Assembly: GCF_000169175.1 (NCBI RefSeq)
Contig: NZ_AAWS01000015.1
Coordinates: forward strand, 1 to 64,000
Source: Microscilla marina ATCC 23134
GTDB taxonomy: Bacteria > Bacteroidota > Bacteroidia > Cytophagales > Microscillaceae
DNA length: 64,000 nucleotides
Reading direction: 5' to 3'
The notes under the pieces are model-generated. The model saw only the letters and a program-made list of their open reading frames with translations, made no database searches and was not told the DNA's origin. Below, in pieces: positions 35,270-45,206 of the stretch (within the stretch, counting starts at the first letter, position 1; each line of letters begins with the position of its first letter). Made by a program: the position numbers and the translations under genes.

Positions 35270-36712
35270 TTATTTTTTTGTTTGGCGTTCTGTAAGTTCA
35301 AATTTCAGCTCCAGGGCATTTTGCAGGCAACTGTTTACCCAGTAATTGGACGATTGAGACAATTCATCGGTTGCAATGATGGTATAGTTGGGTTGAGCTA
35401 GTGGAGGAAGGACTACTTTTTGGGTGTGCCCTTGGGCTTTTAACTTTTTTATATATGCCATCCGCTGGTCATAGCTTTTGGCATATTGGGCTACCTGTGG
35501 CACATCGTCTTTTATTTTTTTTAGCCCAATCACACAAAGGTAAAAAAAACTACTGCAGGCGAGTACAAAGGCCAGTTTTTTAGAGAACATAGTCTGGTAC
35601 CCTATCAAAAAACCAAAACTTACTACATAACACACTATATACAGGCTGAGATGAGTAAGTGATCTAAGGGGGCCTATGCTACCTATGGCATATATGGTGG
35701 GCAAGGTGGCAACCCAAATAATGATCAGCAGTAAAGGTAAGCCCAACAGAAACCAGCCTGTTACTTTGGCATCGTTTTGAGTATGGGGCGTCCGAAACAA
35801 AGTGCCAACATAGACCATAGGAAGAAGCAGAATAAGAAAGTACTTAAGTTTGTCTTGAATAAGTGCCGATAATACCTGAATAGCCCCTAGAGAACGACGG
35901 AAAGCCTCAGCAATGCTAATTTCTGGAAACATGGCTTTGCGTGCATATACGCCTGGTGCCAGCAAGGTAACAGTAATACCTGTGAGGCAGATCACGAGCA
36001 CAAAGCATACTTTTTTGACCAGTTGTTTTTTGTTTACTTGCCAGGGGTGCTCAAACAATAGAAAAAGCATGAGCAAGCCTAGCAGGATCAATAAAGTAAA
36101 TGCCAGGTTGATAGAGCCATTGCCAATAAATAAAGCACTTAGACCCGTAAAAAAGTAACTGAGTACTTTAGGTTTAGGAGGGCTTAAAAGAAAAGTTATG
36201 ATTTGTAAAAAGCAGGTCAAAGTAAAGCAATAACCTACCGAAGCGGTTACCCAAAAGTAAGTACTGGGATTAAAGAAACTATTGAACAGTACCCAAAAAA
36301 TAAAAATAGAAAGTTGAAGGTTGAACCAAGGCTGCTTTTGTAAGTTGAGCGTTTGCTGTATGGTGTTGATCAAGCGGTAAAACACCCAAATAAACAATGT
36401 GGTAAGTAGTATGATGTATACCCATAAAGAATGGATGTATTTGGAGGCATTGATAAAAAACACCGTGATAGGCTTGAGGGCTACACTGATCGTCCATTGG
36501 TTATACCATATTTTTACTGCGGTGAAAAAACCATGGCGTTGGTACATGTACAGCTCGCAGTAGTCATCCAGTGCAAGTCTGTTATAGTAGGCAACCAAAA
36601 AAATGTAACTTAACCCAATCAGGTTGCTGCCAAAAAGCAATAGATGCATCCAGTAGTGGGCATTTTTTTTCTGCTTTGGGCTCAGGTGTTGGGGCAAATG
36701 GGGGAGTTTCAC
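35270..36712 (-). CDS. Polytopic membrane protein, possibly DUF6056 / glycosyltransferase-like
   Basis: A 480-residue protein with about ten to eleven hydrophobic helices and a soluble C-terminal ~70 residues. Near the first extracytoplasmic loop it has NRLALDDYCELYMYQRHG; an acidic pair (DD) in this loop is typical of GT-C-fold glycosyltransferases and of the DUF6056 family. It may transfer or polymerise sugar from a lipid carrier, which would suit the glycan genes that follow on the opposite strand, but this is inference. It is divergent from the 36958 gene across ~245 bp. Confidence 0.6.
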   Translation of the reverse strand: MKLPHLPQHLSPKQKKNAHYWMHLLLFGSNLIGLSYIFLVAYYNRLALDDYCELYMYQRHGFFTAVKIWYNQWTISVALKPITVFFINASKYIHSLWVYIILLTTLFIWVFYRLINTIQQTLNLQKQPWFNLQLSIFIFWVLFNSFFNPSTYFWVTASVGYCFTLTCFLQIITFLLSPPKPKVLSYFFTGLSALFIGNGSINLAFTLLILLGLLMLFLLFEHPWQVNKKQLVKKVCFVLVICLTGITVTLLAPGVYARKAMFPEISIAEAFRRSLGAIQVLSALIQDKLKYFLILLLPMVYVGTLFRTPHTQNDAKVTGWFLLGLPLLLIIIWVATLPTIYAIGSIGPLRSLTHLSLYIVCYVVSFGFLIGYQTMFSKKLAFVLACSSFFYLCVIGLKKIKDDVPQVAQYAKSYDQRMAYIKKLKAQGHTQKVVLPPLAQPNYTIIATDELSQSSNYWVNSCLQNALELKFELTERQTKK

Positions 36713-36957
36713 AAAGGGTGGATTTTTTAATAAAAAATAGACTTGTTGGTTACATAAAGTGTAGGCTTAGTGCTTGTTTAAAGCGCGAATACCATCAAAA
36801 TTCTCAAACTGTTTGTATACAAAACCGTAAAATTAATAAGTTATAGTTCAACTATCAATTACTTCGTGTCGTACTGTTCAAAGTATTTATATTTAAACAA
36901 AAAAATATTTTGTTACCCTGCTATTCTATTAAATATTATTCTCAAAGGTTTGTTTTT

Positions 36958-39900
36958 ATGATTCATTCTCAAAAGCTTTATAGTTTATTCATCTGTTTGA
37001 CGCTTCTTATCCATTCTCAACTCACATTAGCTCAGGGTTTTAATATTCCTGACAATTCCTGTCCCAACACTGACATTACCTTTACCTCGCCCAACCCTGG
37101 CGCAAACCGTCATTTTTGGGACTTTTGCCCAGGCGATTTAGTGGAGGCATCGGGCAGCGGTAATATTATTGCTACTGGCCTTAATGGAGTGACCCGCCCG
37201 CTTGACATTGCTACAGTCTTTGACGGTACCAACTGGTACTCTTTTATGCCTGACTTTAGAAACGCAGGCGTTGCCAGGGCTTTCTATGGCAACTCGCTCG
37301 ACAACACTCCTGTCATTACCAACCTCGCTGGCTTTACTGGTTCGCTGAACCAGTCCTGTGGCATAGACATTATCAATGACAATGGCACCTGGTATGGGCT
37401 GATTGTAAATTTTGGTAACAACACCTTGACTAAGCTAAACTTTGGCAGTGATTTAGGCAATAACACTCCCGTGGCAACCGTCATCAATTCTGCTGATTTG
37501 GATTTCCCCACCCATTTGTCTTTGGTAAAAGATGGGAGCAAGTTTGTGGCTGTAGCCGCCAACTGGAAAAAAAACCTGGTGATATTTGATTTTGGCAACT
37601 CTATGGCAAACGCTCCTACCACCTCGGCTACCGCCAACTTATTAAAGACAGGAGCAGGCGACCATGGGGTGTGGGGGTTTGATCTTATCAAAGGAGACGA
37701 CAATCAATGGTATGGAATTGGGGCAACCACTGGCCCTACCTTTGTTGGCCCGATAAATATCAATTATATAAGTTTTGGTGCTACCATCAACAATACACCC
37801 ACTATTAAGTTGTTGGATAGCGAAATCGAAGGATGGAGTGACGTTGCCGCAGCAAATGAGGTAGGAGCAGGGTTTGACGTAGAAATAGTGCGGGAAGGCA
37901 ATCGTTATTATGCCTTGATTCTCACCAACAAGTATGTAGTGTTGAAACTGGACTTGGGCGAAAAAATATCTGATCCAAAAGCTTCAATAACAAACCTGGG
38001 AGGGTTTAATGTTTTGGCAAGAACCAATACCCGCGAAACATTTGGTTTTAGTGTAAACAAAGATAAGTCTGACTGGTTCTTGTATGTAGCCAACCAAAGT
38101 AGTAATTTAGGCATCGAACCCTTTTTTATAAAAATTAAACTTGATAACCCCACCAATTGTAATAACTCTGTTGAGCAGTCTGTTACCAGCATTAACCCAA
38201 GTAACCGTTATATTTTGTCAAGTAAATATTATACAGAGCTAGAGGTGTTCGACGCCAACATGCAATCATTGGGTTATTATATAGATAGTACCAATATAGA
38301 TGCGAGCGTTATACCACAATTTACTCCAACTAACCTTTGTATAAGTGAAACTACCGTGTTTCAAAACCAAAGTATTGGGTCTGACAGTGATGTCAATAGT
38401 TGGGACTGGGATTTTGGAGATGGAACAGTTTCTACCCTCAAAAACCCTTCGCATACTTATACTATACCAGGTACTTATCAGGTAAAACTTACCCCAAAAA
38501 CTGTGAGTGGCACCTGTGATAATGCCTTGGTAAAAACGATTAAAATAAGGCCTATGCCCAAAGCGGAGTTTCAGGTGGGCAACCACCCGGCTGCTTCTCA
38601 AGCAATTAGTTTTACTAATAACAGCATTGTACAAAATGAAAGCAGTAAAACCAGTTACCTCTGGCTGTTTGATGATGGTACTTTTTCTATCAATAAAAAT
38701 CCTTCGCATACCTATACCAAAGCAGGTGTGTACAATGTGAGCCTTACAGTAACAGATACAACTGGTGGCTGTTCTTCTTTCTTTTCCAAAAGTGTTACTG
38801 TAGGAGCAGTGCCAGAGGTAAACTTTGACCTTTCGCAAAAAGCCTGTACCAAAACCCCACTTACATTTGTGAATACAAGTAAAGTAGAAGACAATGTAGG
38901 GAGCGAGATAGTGAGCTATCAATGGAATTTTGGCGGGGCTGGTACCTCTACCGAAAAGACCCCCATAGTGACCTTTGATTTTGTGGCTACTTATGAGGTA
39001 AGTTTGACTGTCACAACCAATTTGGGAGTGAGCAACACTTTCAAAAAGAGCATTAGTTTTCAAGAGGGTTTGCAAAGCAGTATGCAAATGTCTACTACTA
39101 CAGGTGATGCTCCTTTGTCGGTGAGTTTTACCAATCAAACCAGTGGGGCATTGAGCTATTTGTGGGATTTTGGGGATGGCAAAACCAGTACAGATGCCAA
39201 CGCAGCGCATGTATACGATACGCCGGGTATTTATACTGTTACGTTTAGTGCCTATGGAGCAAATGGCTGTAGTATTCCTGTAACCAAACAAGTAATTGTG
39301 TCGGCATCCAATACTGTGACTGAAATTGCCTTGACCAACGTAAGGATACAAGATGATAACATATTTATAGAACTTACCAATAACGGCAACACCCCTATTA
39401 TTTCGTCTAACTTACGGGTAGTACTCAACAACACCGATACACTTACTGGACAATGGAGTGGTGTTTTGAACTCGTTACAATCTACCGAGTACCTGTTTAC
39501 TTTGCAAACCGGACAAGGTAGTATGGTGTCTCAGGTTTGCGCTTATATTATAGATGTAAACGCCCGACAAGATGCAAAAACACTTGACAACAGTTTTTGT
39601 AAAAATACTCTTGATGCACAAGTAACCAATGCCCTGGTGCAAGGGGGGAGCTGTATTATGTTCTTGAAGAATAACGCACAAGTGCCTGTAACAAAACTCA
39701 AAATTGTATTAGACTTTGGTAATACCACCCAAGAAACAGTATGGACAGGGCTGTTGAATACAAATGAGCAAACCAACTATATTGTGCCTTTACCCGTGTC
39801 AGCCGATGAGTTGGCAAGCAGCCCATTTTTTTGCGCCTCTATATCACAAATAAATGATACTACAGATGCTGTAGCTACTAACAATGTGGCGTGCCAGGAA

Positions 39901-40176
39901 TATGACAGTCAGTTTAAAATATTGGGTATTAACCCTAACCCTGCAGTAGATTACATCAATATAGACTATTTTTTACCTTCGGAACAAAACAACGATGTGG
40001 TAAAGTTACAAATAATTAGTAGTCAAGGGGTGTTAATGGGGGAGGTACAGCTGCTAAACTTGATTGCTGGGCGTAATAATTACCGATACGCTACCAACCA
40101 ATTAGGTACTGGTTTGTATACATTGGTCTTTATTAGAGGGAATGCTAAAATTGTAAAAAAAGTGCTTATCAAATAG
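36958..40176 (+). CDS. Secreted PKD-repeat surface protein with T9SS sorting domain
   Basis: About 1072 residues. The ATG at 36958 gives a clean signal peptide (KLYSLFICLTLLIHSQ ... TLAQG); the upstream TTG frame does not. Residues ~20-400 form a repetitive beta region with recurring NFG/SFG and 'WYG' patterns. Then at least four PKD domains follow, recognised by WDFGDGT-like cores: WDWDFGDGTVST, YLWLFDDGTFS, YQWNFGGAGTS and YLWDFGDGKTS. Two repeated beta modules (TLTGQWSGVLNS; TQETVWTGLLNT) precede a T9SS type A C-terminal domain (ILGINPNPAVDYINI ... GLYTLVFIRGNAKIVKKVLIK). It should be exported to and anchored on the cell surface. A glycan gene cluster starts 17 bp downstream. Confidence 0.88.
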   Translation: MIHSQKLYSLFICLTLLIHSQLTLAQGFNIPDNSCPNTDITFTSPNPGANRHFWDFCPGDLVEASGSGNIIATGLNGVTRPLDIATVFDGTNWYSFMPDFRNAGVARAFYGNSLDNTPVITNLAGFTGSLNQSCGIDIINDNGTWYGLIVNFGNNTLTKLNFGSDLGNNTPVATVINSADLDFPTHLSLVKDGSKFVAVAANWKKNLVIFDFGNSMANAPTTSATANLLKTGAGDHGVWGFDLIKGDDNQWYGIGATTGPTFVGPININYISFGATINNTPTIKLLDSEIEGWSDVAAANEVGAGFDVEIVREGNRYYALILTNKYVVLKLDLGEKISDPKASITNLGGFNVLARTNTRETFGFSVNKDKSDWFLYVANQSSNLGIEPFFIKIKLDNPTNCNNSVEQSVTSINPSNRYILSSKYYTELEVFDANMQSLGYYIDSTNIDASVIPQFTPTNLCISETTVFQNQSIGSDSDVNSWDWDFGDGTVSTLKNPSHTYTIPGTYQVKLTPKTVSGTCDNALVKTIKIRPMPKAEFQVGNHPAASQAISFTNNSIVQNESSKTSYLWLFDDGTFSINKNPSHTYTKAGVYNVSLTVTDTTGGCSSFFSKSVTVGAVPEVNFDLSQKACTKTPLTFVNTSKVEDNVGSEIVSYQWNFGGAGTSTEKTPIVTFDFVATYEVSLTVTTNLGVSNTFKKSISFQEGLQSSMQMSTTTGDAPLSVSFTNQTSGALSYLWDFGDGKTSTDANAAHVYDTPGIYTVTFSAYGANGCSIPVTKQVIVSASNTVTEIALTNVRIQDDNIFIELTNNGNTPIISSNLRVVLNNTDTLTGQWSGVLNSLQSTEYLFTLQTGQGSMVSQVCAYIIDVNARQDAKTLDNSFCKNTLDAQVTNALVQGGSCIMFLKNNAQVPVTKLKIVLDFGNTTQETVWTGLLNTNEQTNYIVPLPVSADELASSPFFCASISQINDTTDAVATNNVACQEYDSQFKILGINPNPAVDYINIDYFLPSEQNNDVVKLQIISSQGVLMGEVQLLNLIAGRNNYRYATNQLGTGLYTLVFIRGNAKIVKKVLIK

Positions 40177-40193
40177 TTTTAACTTGTTTACCC

Positions 40194-41450
40194 ATGAGCG
40201 AAGTTGTGCTAAGTGTAGAGAATGTGAGTAAATGTTATAAATCTTATGATCAAAGAACATCCTTTCAAGATACCCTAAGGCAGTTTTTTACCTCTAAGAA
40301 ACAAGTTCAATCGCAGAGTTTTTGGGCGCTAAAGGAGGTCTCTTTTGACCTAAAGCAAGGAGATGTATTGGGTCTTTTGGGTAAAAATGGTGCAGGAAAA
40401 AGTACCCTGCTCAAAATACTTGCACAAGTTACTCCTCCTACTACTGGTCAGATCACTTTTTGGGGCAGTATCAATGCTTTGCTTGAGGTAGGTACAGGGT
40501 TTCATCCCGACCTTACTGGCAGAGAGAATATTTTTTTGAATGGGGGAATTTTAGGAATGACCAAGGGTGACATACAGCAACAACTTGATCAGATGATAGA
40601 CTTTGCTGAACTTGCCCAATTTATTGATACCCCTGTAAAGCACTACTCTTCTGGAATGTATATGCGACTGGCTTTTACGGTTGCGATACACTTACGTTTT
40701 GATATACTGGTATTGGACGAAATATTGGCAGTGGGCGATGCGGCTTTTCAAAAAAAGTGTATTCAGTACATCAAACAGCATATTAGTCAAGGTAAAAGCG
40801 TGATTATATGTAGCCATAATCAAACTCAGTTGGCGCAATTGTGCAACCGGGGGCTGGTGCTCGGCAAGGGCAAGCAGATGTATGAAGGAACCATTCAAAA
40901 AAGTCTGCAGTTTTATGCACAAATGCTTTACTCACCTTCGTCATCATCGACACACATTCAAGTAGCCTCAGAGCATATCTCATTGTACAACCACCCCAAT
41001 AAAACCTATACCAATAGCCAAGGCATGATCAGTGCGGTGTTGTATTGTGACCATCGTGTGTCAGACCAAATGTACAGTGGTTGCCATTTTAAATGCGAGG
41101 TACACTTTGAGCATAGCAAACCATTTATTCAGCTTATTTTCGGCTTTGTGGTCAAAAATAGCTTCAACCAAGAGGTATTAGGCGTCAACAATCAACAACA
41201 AGGAGTTGTACTCTCGTCAAAAGATCCCCAAAAAGGCACTATTACTATTACTATACCACAGTTATTGCTTTATGGCGATGGTAATTATTCGCTGGATTTA
41301 TACTTGGGAGATCAACAGCATATATTCGACGTGATTTTAGATGCTTTATCCTTTCGCTTGATACCAACAGATGTATACAAGTCAGGCGTGTTGCCCAAAA
41401 CGTATTTTAATCACTATTATCAACCCGATTTAACCATAACTTGTGTTTGA
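40194..41450 (+). CDS. Polysaccharide ABC transporter ATPase, Wzt type
   Basis: A 418-residue ABC ATPase. Residues ~1-245 hold the nucleotide-binding domain: LLGKNGAGKSTLLKIL (Walker A), NGGILGMTKGDIQQQ, signature YSSGMYMRLAFTVAI, ILVLDEILAVGDAAFQKK (Walker B and D-loop) and SHNQTQL with the switch His. The C-terminal ~165 residues are a beta-rich Wzt_C-like domain that binds the glycan in O-antigen exporters. Such ATPases export finished polysaccharide with a Wzm permease, but no Wzm gene is next to it. It starts 17 bp after the surface-protein gene and is translationally coupled to the next gene. Confidence 0.9.
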   Translation: MSEVVLSVENVSKCYKSYDQRTSFQDTLRQFFTSKKQVQSQSFWALKEVSFDLKQGDVLGLLGKNGAGKSTLLKILAQVTPPTTGQITFWGSINALLEVGTGFHPDLTGRENIFLNGGILGMTKGDIQQQLDQMIDFAELAQFIDTPVKHYSSGMYMRLAFTVAIHLRFDILVLDEILAVGDAAFQKKCIQYIKQHISQGKSVIICSHNQTQLAQLCNRGLVLGKGKQMYEGTIQKSLQFYAQMLYSPSSSSTHIQVASEHISLYNHPNKTYTNSQGMISAVLYCDHRVSDQMYSGCHFKCEVHFEHSKPFIQLIFGFVVKNSFNQEVLGVNNQQQGVVLSSKDPQKGTITITIPQLLLYGDGNYSLDLYLGDQQHIFDVILDALSFRLIPTDVYKSGVLPKTYFNHYYQPDLTITCV

Positions 41451-42253
41451 TGAAAACTGGCAATGAAGCAACTTATCCCCACCCACTTTTATTGGCCATG
41501 TTGCCATCAGCTCAACAAGTAGTACCGCTGCTTATACAATTGTTTCAACCCAAATCGGTAGTAGATGTGGGTTGTGGGTTGGGAATATGGTTATCCGTTT
41601 TTCAACAAGAAGGGGTGTCGTCAGTGTTGGGAATAGACAACCCAGCGTATATTGACTTGAATCATTCGGTGATTCATCCCAAGGATTTTCTTGCGCATGA
41701 TCTGCAGCAACCACTGGCAATAAACCAATCGTACGATTTGGTAATGTGTCTTGAAGTTGCCGAGCATTTGCCTGCAAACCAAGCGAATACCCTTGTACAG
41801 TCATTGACAAGGTTAGGAGAGATTGTGGTTTTTTCGGCAGCCATTCCTCATCAGGGGGGCATTCATCATGTCAACGAGCAGTGGGCGTCGTATTGGGTGG
41901 ATTTATTTGCCAAAGCACGTTTCACTCCTGTCAATTGTATCAAGCATAGCCTTTGGGCAAACGACCAGGTAGAGCACTGGTATAAGCAGAACCTGTTGGT
42001 GTTTGTAAAAAACGAACGGCTGCAACACGATGCACACCTGCAGCACTTAAAGCAAAACTCACTTTATACGCTCCAGGATGTGGTACATCCAAAAATATGG
42101 GAACAAATGATAGCGAACAAAAATGCAGAAATATCATTGTTAAAAGAACATATTGCCTATCTTAAACAAGAAAATACGGGTATTAAGAATGCTTTTAATA
42201 ACTTAATGAAGGGAGTGAAGAGAAAGCTACCCTTTGTAAAACACAGAAAATAA
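41450..42253 (+). CDS. SAM-dependent methyltransferase, class I
   Basis: About 267 residues. The ATG at 41450 overlaps the TGA of the ABC gene (TGATG), supporting this start. Motif I is VVDVGCGLGIWLSVFQQEG with GIDN after it; VMCLEVAEHLPA is motif II. The ~50 C-terminal residues form a coiled coil (ISLLKEHIAYLKQENTG) ending in basic residues. It probably methylates a sugar or caps a glycan chain, given its position between a Wzt-type ATPase and glycosyltransferases. In known Wzt systems, chain-terminal methylation sets chain length. Confidence 0.85.
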   Translation: MKTGNEATYPHPLLLAMLPSAQQVVPLLIQLFQPKSVVDVGCGLGIWLSVFQQEGVSSVLGIDNPAYIDLNHSVIHPKDFLAHDLQQPLAINQSYDLVMCLEVAEHLPANQANTLVQSLTRLGEIVVFSAAIPHQGGIHHVNEQWASYWVDLFAKARFTPVNCIKHSLWANDQVEHWYKQNLLVFVKNERLQHDAHLQHLKQNSLYTLQDVVHPKIWEQMIANKNAEISLLKEHIAYLKQENTGIKNAFNNLMKGVKRKLPFVKHRK

Positions 42254-42303
42254 AATGTTCCAAGCTCTTCTTTAGTCATTTGTAAAACTGAACCCTTCTT
42301 TTT

Positions 42304-42957
42304 ATGCTCAAGCATTTTTTTGCTGCCAAACAAAAGCGGTATCGTCAGCATATTTACCAGACTTTTCAAACGTATACAATGGTGCCTCGACAACCCTACC
42401 TACATAACCTTGAACTTGCCGAAAGAATCAGGTACTTTGAGGGGGCTATAGTAGAGTGTGGGGTTTGGAAAGGAGGAATGATTGCTGGAATGGCTAAATT
42501 ATTGGGGCGTCAGCGAGAGTACTTTCTTTTTGATAGTTTTGAAGGTTTGCCCCCCGCAGAACTTATAGATGGTGTGCGAGCCCTGAAATGGCAGGCAACG
42601 CCTTCTAACCCTCATTATCATAACAATTGTAAGGCTGACTATGAGGAGGCAGCTAAAGCAATGGAGTTGGCAGGCATTACCAATGCCTATATTTATAAAG
42701 GGTGGTTTGATCAAACTCTGGGACAGTACCCTAAAGAACCTATTGCTTTATTAAGGCTTGATGCAGATTGGTATGCTTCTACCTTACTCTGCCTTGAGCA
42801 CTTGTTTGACTATGTAGTCAATGATGGCATTATCATTATGGACGACTATTATACTTGGGATGGTTGTGCCAGGGCTGTGCATGATTTTTTATCTGCGAGA
42901 AGTGCCACCGCGAGAATTTACACCTATAATAACTCGGTTTGCTGGATAAAAAAATGA
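42304..42957 (+). CDS. TylF/MycF-family sugar O-methyltransferase
   Basis: A 217-residue protein of the macrocin O-methyltransferase family (TylF, MycF, NovP), which uses SAM and a divalent metal. Motifs: GAIVECGVWKGGMIAG (SAM loop), YFLFDSFEGLPP, LLRLDADWYASTLLCLEHL and IIMDDYYTWDGCARAV, which includes the metal Asp residues. TylF methylates sugar hydroxyls, so here it likely modifies a hexose of the surface glycan. It lies 50 bp after the previous methyltransferase on the same strand. Confidence 0.88.
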   Translation: MLKHFFAAKQKRYRQHIYQTFQTYTMVPRQPYLHNLELAERIRYFEGAIVECGVWKGGMIAGMAKLLGRQREYFLFDSFEGLPPAELIDGVRALKWQATPSNPHYHNNCKADYEEAAKAMELAGITNAYIYKGWFDQTLGQYPKEPIALLRLDADWYASTLLCLEHLFDYVVNDGIIIMDDYYTWDGCARAVHDFLSARSATARIYTYNNSVCWIKK

Positions 42958-43053
42958 ATTGATCTGGAGGGGATTTTGTAACCCGAAACAACAATTTTTA
43001 GGGTTTTAATGATAGATTTGCCCTGACCATAATTATTCAATACTTTTTAATCA

Positions 43054-44136
43054 ATGCACACAGACTCCACCCAAATACTAGTTTCGGTAGTCATGCCTGT
43101 ATACAATGCAGCACCTTACCTTAAAGACAGCATAGACAGTATTTTGCACCAAACCTATCCTCACTTTGAATTTATCATTGTAAATGATGCTTCGCAAGAC
43201 GAAAGTCAAGACATTATAACATCATACAATGATCCCAGGATTTGTTTGATTAACAAACCCACCAATACAGGCATTGCAGACGCTATAAACCAAGGGCTTG
43301 CGGTAGCCAAGGGTAAATATATTGTACGCATGGATGCGGATGATAAAAGCGTGATTCACCGAATAGCCACCCAGGTGAAATTCATGGAAGACAATCCGCA
43401 TATAGGTGTGTCAGGGGCATTTATTCATCAATTTAAAACGGTCAAAGGCAAAGATCAGTGGGTAAAGGTGTACAATTATCCTTCAGAACCTGAGGTATGT
43501 CGCTTACGAATTTTTACCCGTAGAACTTTTACCTATCATCCCACGGTCATCATCAGGCACCAGCTCTTACAAGAGCACCAACTCAAATATGACCCAACAA
43601 AAGACCCCGCCGAAGATGCCAACCTCTGGCATAGAATGACCCCTTTTTGTCAGTTTGGTAATATACCCGAAGTTTTGGTGCATTACAGACTACACGATCA
43701 ACAAACGTCTACTATTCTCAATCATTTGCTGGTGGAGAATTATACAATAAGTTTTCGGCAACTGATGCAAACCATTTACCCTGATATAACCGAAGAGGAA
43801 TTTCAATTACATTGCGATTTTTTTTCTCAGCGTGCTTTACAAACTTATCCTCAGGCAAAGTTTCAAACAACTTTAGACTGGTTACAAAAGTTGATCAGCA
43901 CTAACAGGGAACTCAATGAATACATTTGCCCCCAGGACTTACTTTTGGAAGATATAGCGAAAAAATGGTTTGCTTTCTGCAATCAATACACAACCCAAGG
44001 ATTTAGCACTTGGCGTTTATACAAAAAAGCTTTCTTTAGAAAGTATTACAATGCGGGAAAAAAAAATACCTTACGTTTTTTGCTTGATTGTATTTTAGCC
44101 AAGAAAAGCCACTACTTAGAGCCTGCACAATCATGA
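43054..44136 (+). CDS. GT2-family glycosyltransferase (first)
   Basis: A 360-residue inverting GT-A glycosyltransferase. VSVVMPVYNAAPYLKDSID opens the nucleotide-sugar fold, FIIVNDASQDES follows, and the metal-binding DxD-like site is VRMDADDKS at about residue 92. DPAEDANLWHRM supplies the acidic catalytic region. The C-terminal ~110 residues are helical and acceptor-specific. No membrane helix. Its stop overlaps the start of the next GT2 gene by 4 bp. Confidence 0.9.
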   Translation: MHTDSTQILVSVVMPVYNAAPYLKDSIDSILHQTYPHFEFIIVNDASQDESQDIITSYNDPRICLINKPTNTGIADAINQGLAVAKGKYIVRMDADDKSVIHRIATQVKFMEDNPHIGVSGAFIHQFKTVKGKDQWVKVYNYPSEPEVCRLRIFTRRTFTYHPTVIIRHQLLQEHQLKYDPTKDPAEDANLWHRMTPFCQFGNIPEVLVHYRLHDQQTSTILNHLLVENYTISFRQLMQTIYPDITEEEFQLHCDFFSQRALQTYPQAKFQTTLDWLQKLISTNRELNEYICPQDLLLEDIAKKWFAFCNQYTTQGFSTWRLYKKAFFRKYYNAGKKNTLRFLLDCILAKKSHYLEPAQS

Positions 44137-45146
44137 CAGATCAACCTTTGGTATCGGTGGTAATGCCCGTGTACAATGCCAGTCCTTACCTTGCTCAAAG
44201 TATGCAAAGCATACTGAACCAAACGTATGCTAACTTTGAGTTTATCATCATTGATGATGGCTCTACTGATGACAGCTTAAAAGTAATAGAAAAATATACC
44301 GACAGGCGCATTCAAGTATACCAACACTCGCAAAATCAAGGAGTAATTACTGCCTTGAATCAAGGGTTTGGTATGGCAAAGGGAAAGTATATAGCTCGAA
44401 TGGATGCAGATGATTATTGTGAAATAACTCGCATGGAAAAGCAAGTACACCTAATGGAAGCCCAACCTGACACGGATTTGTGTGGTACCTGGGTAGCTTA
44501 CATCACCCAACATTCAAAAACTATCACCCAACTACCTGTAGAGAGTGAGGCAATCAAAGCTTTTTTACTTTGGGGTAATTCAATCATGCATGCCACTACT
44601 ATGTTTAGGCGGAGTTTTTTGCTAAAGCATCATCTAAAGTTCGATCAAGGGTTTGTGCATGCCGAAGACTATGATTTATGGACAAGGTGTCTGGCGATTG
44701 CCCACTTTATCAATATTCCGGAAGTGCTTTATTATATACGGCAAAACGATCAACAAGTCTCAGTCAGGTTTAAAGCACTTCAGATTAAAAACACCCAACT
44801 TATTCATCAATGCCAACTTCAGGCTTTAGGCATCAAACCCACTCCTCAAGAGCTAGACTTGCATTACGCCTGTACCCGTAGTGAGTTATCGCAAAGTGTA
44901 GAAACACTTCGGCAGCTTTCAGATTGGTTGCTAAAACTACACCGACAAAATCGGGCAAAGCAAATATACCCTGAACCTGCTTTTACTAACCTGTTGAAAT
45001 CAATATGGAGTAAACACACCACAGGGCAAACTCATTTAGGCAAACGCTTTTTTCAATTAATTGGGCAAAACCAACTTTCTCTATATCATCAATGGAGCCA
45101 TTGGCAACGCTTTAGGTTTTGGCTAAAATGTATGCTTAAACTATAG
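44133..45146 (+). CDS. GT2-family glycosyltransferase (second)
   Basis: About 337 residues. ATG at 44133 overlaps the preceding stop as ATGA; the frame is open upstream but those residues are shadow of the previous gene. It has VSVVMPVYNASPYLAQSMQ, FIIIDDGSTDDSL, the metal site ARMDADDYC and HAEDYDLWTRC, so it is an active-looking GT-A enzyme and a paralogue of the preceding gene, with similar length and C-terminal helices. Together they probably add consecutive sugars in the same surface glycan. Last gene of the cluster. Confidence 0.9.
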   Translation: MTDQPLVSVVMPVYNASPYLAQSMQSILNQTYANFEFIIIDDGSTDDSLKVIEKYTDRRIQVYQHSQNQGVITALNQGFGMAKGKYIARMDADDYCEITRMEKQVHLMEAQPDTDLCGTWVAYITQHSKTITQLPVESEAIKAFLLWGNSIMHATTMFRRSFLLKHHLKFDQGFVHAEDYDLWTRCLAIAHFINIPEVLYYIRQNDQQVSVRFKALQIKNTQLIHQCQLQALGIKPTPQELDLHYACTRSELSQSVETLRQLSDWLLKLHRQNRAKQIYPEPAFTNLLKSIWSKHTTGQTHLGKRFFQLIGQNQLSLYHQWSHWQRFRFWLKCMLKL

Positions 45147-45206
45147 GGGCAATAAAGTGTGAAAAAGAACATCTAAAAATGTGTCTACTATTTCTTCTTT
45201 GTTCCC

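Noticed and set aside
38266-39351. 361-codon minus-strand open frame opposite the PKD protein
   Set aside because: It is antisense to a gene with clear PKD and T9SS domains, and its composition (Cys, His, Ile, Thr rich) is that of a shadow frame.
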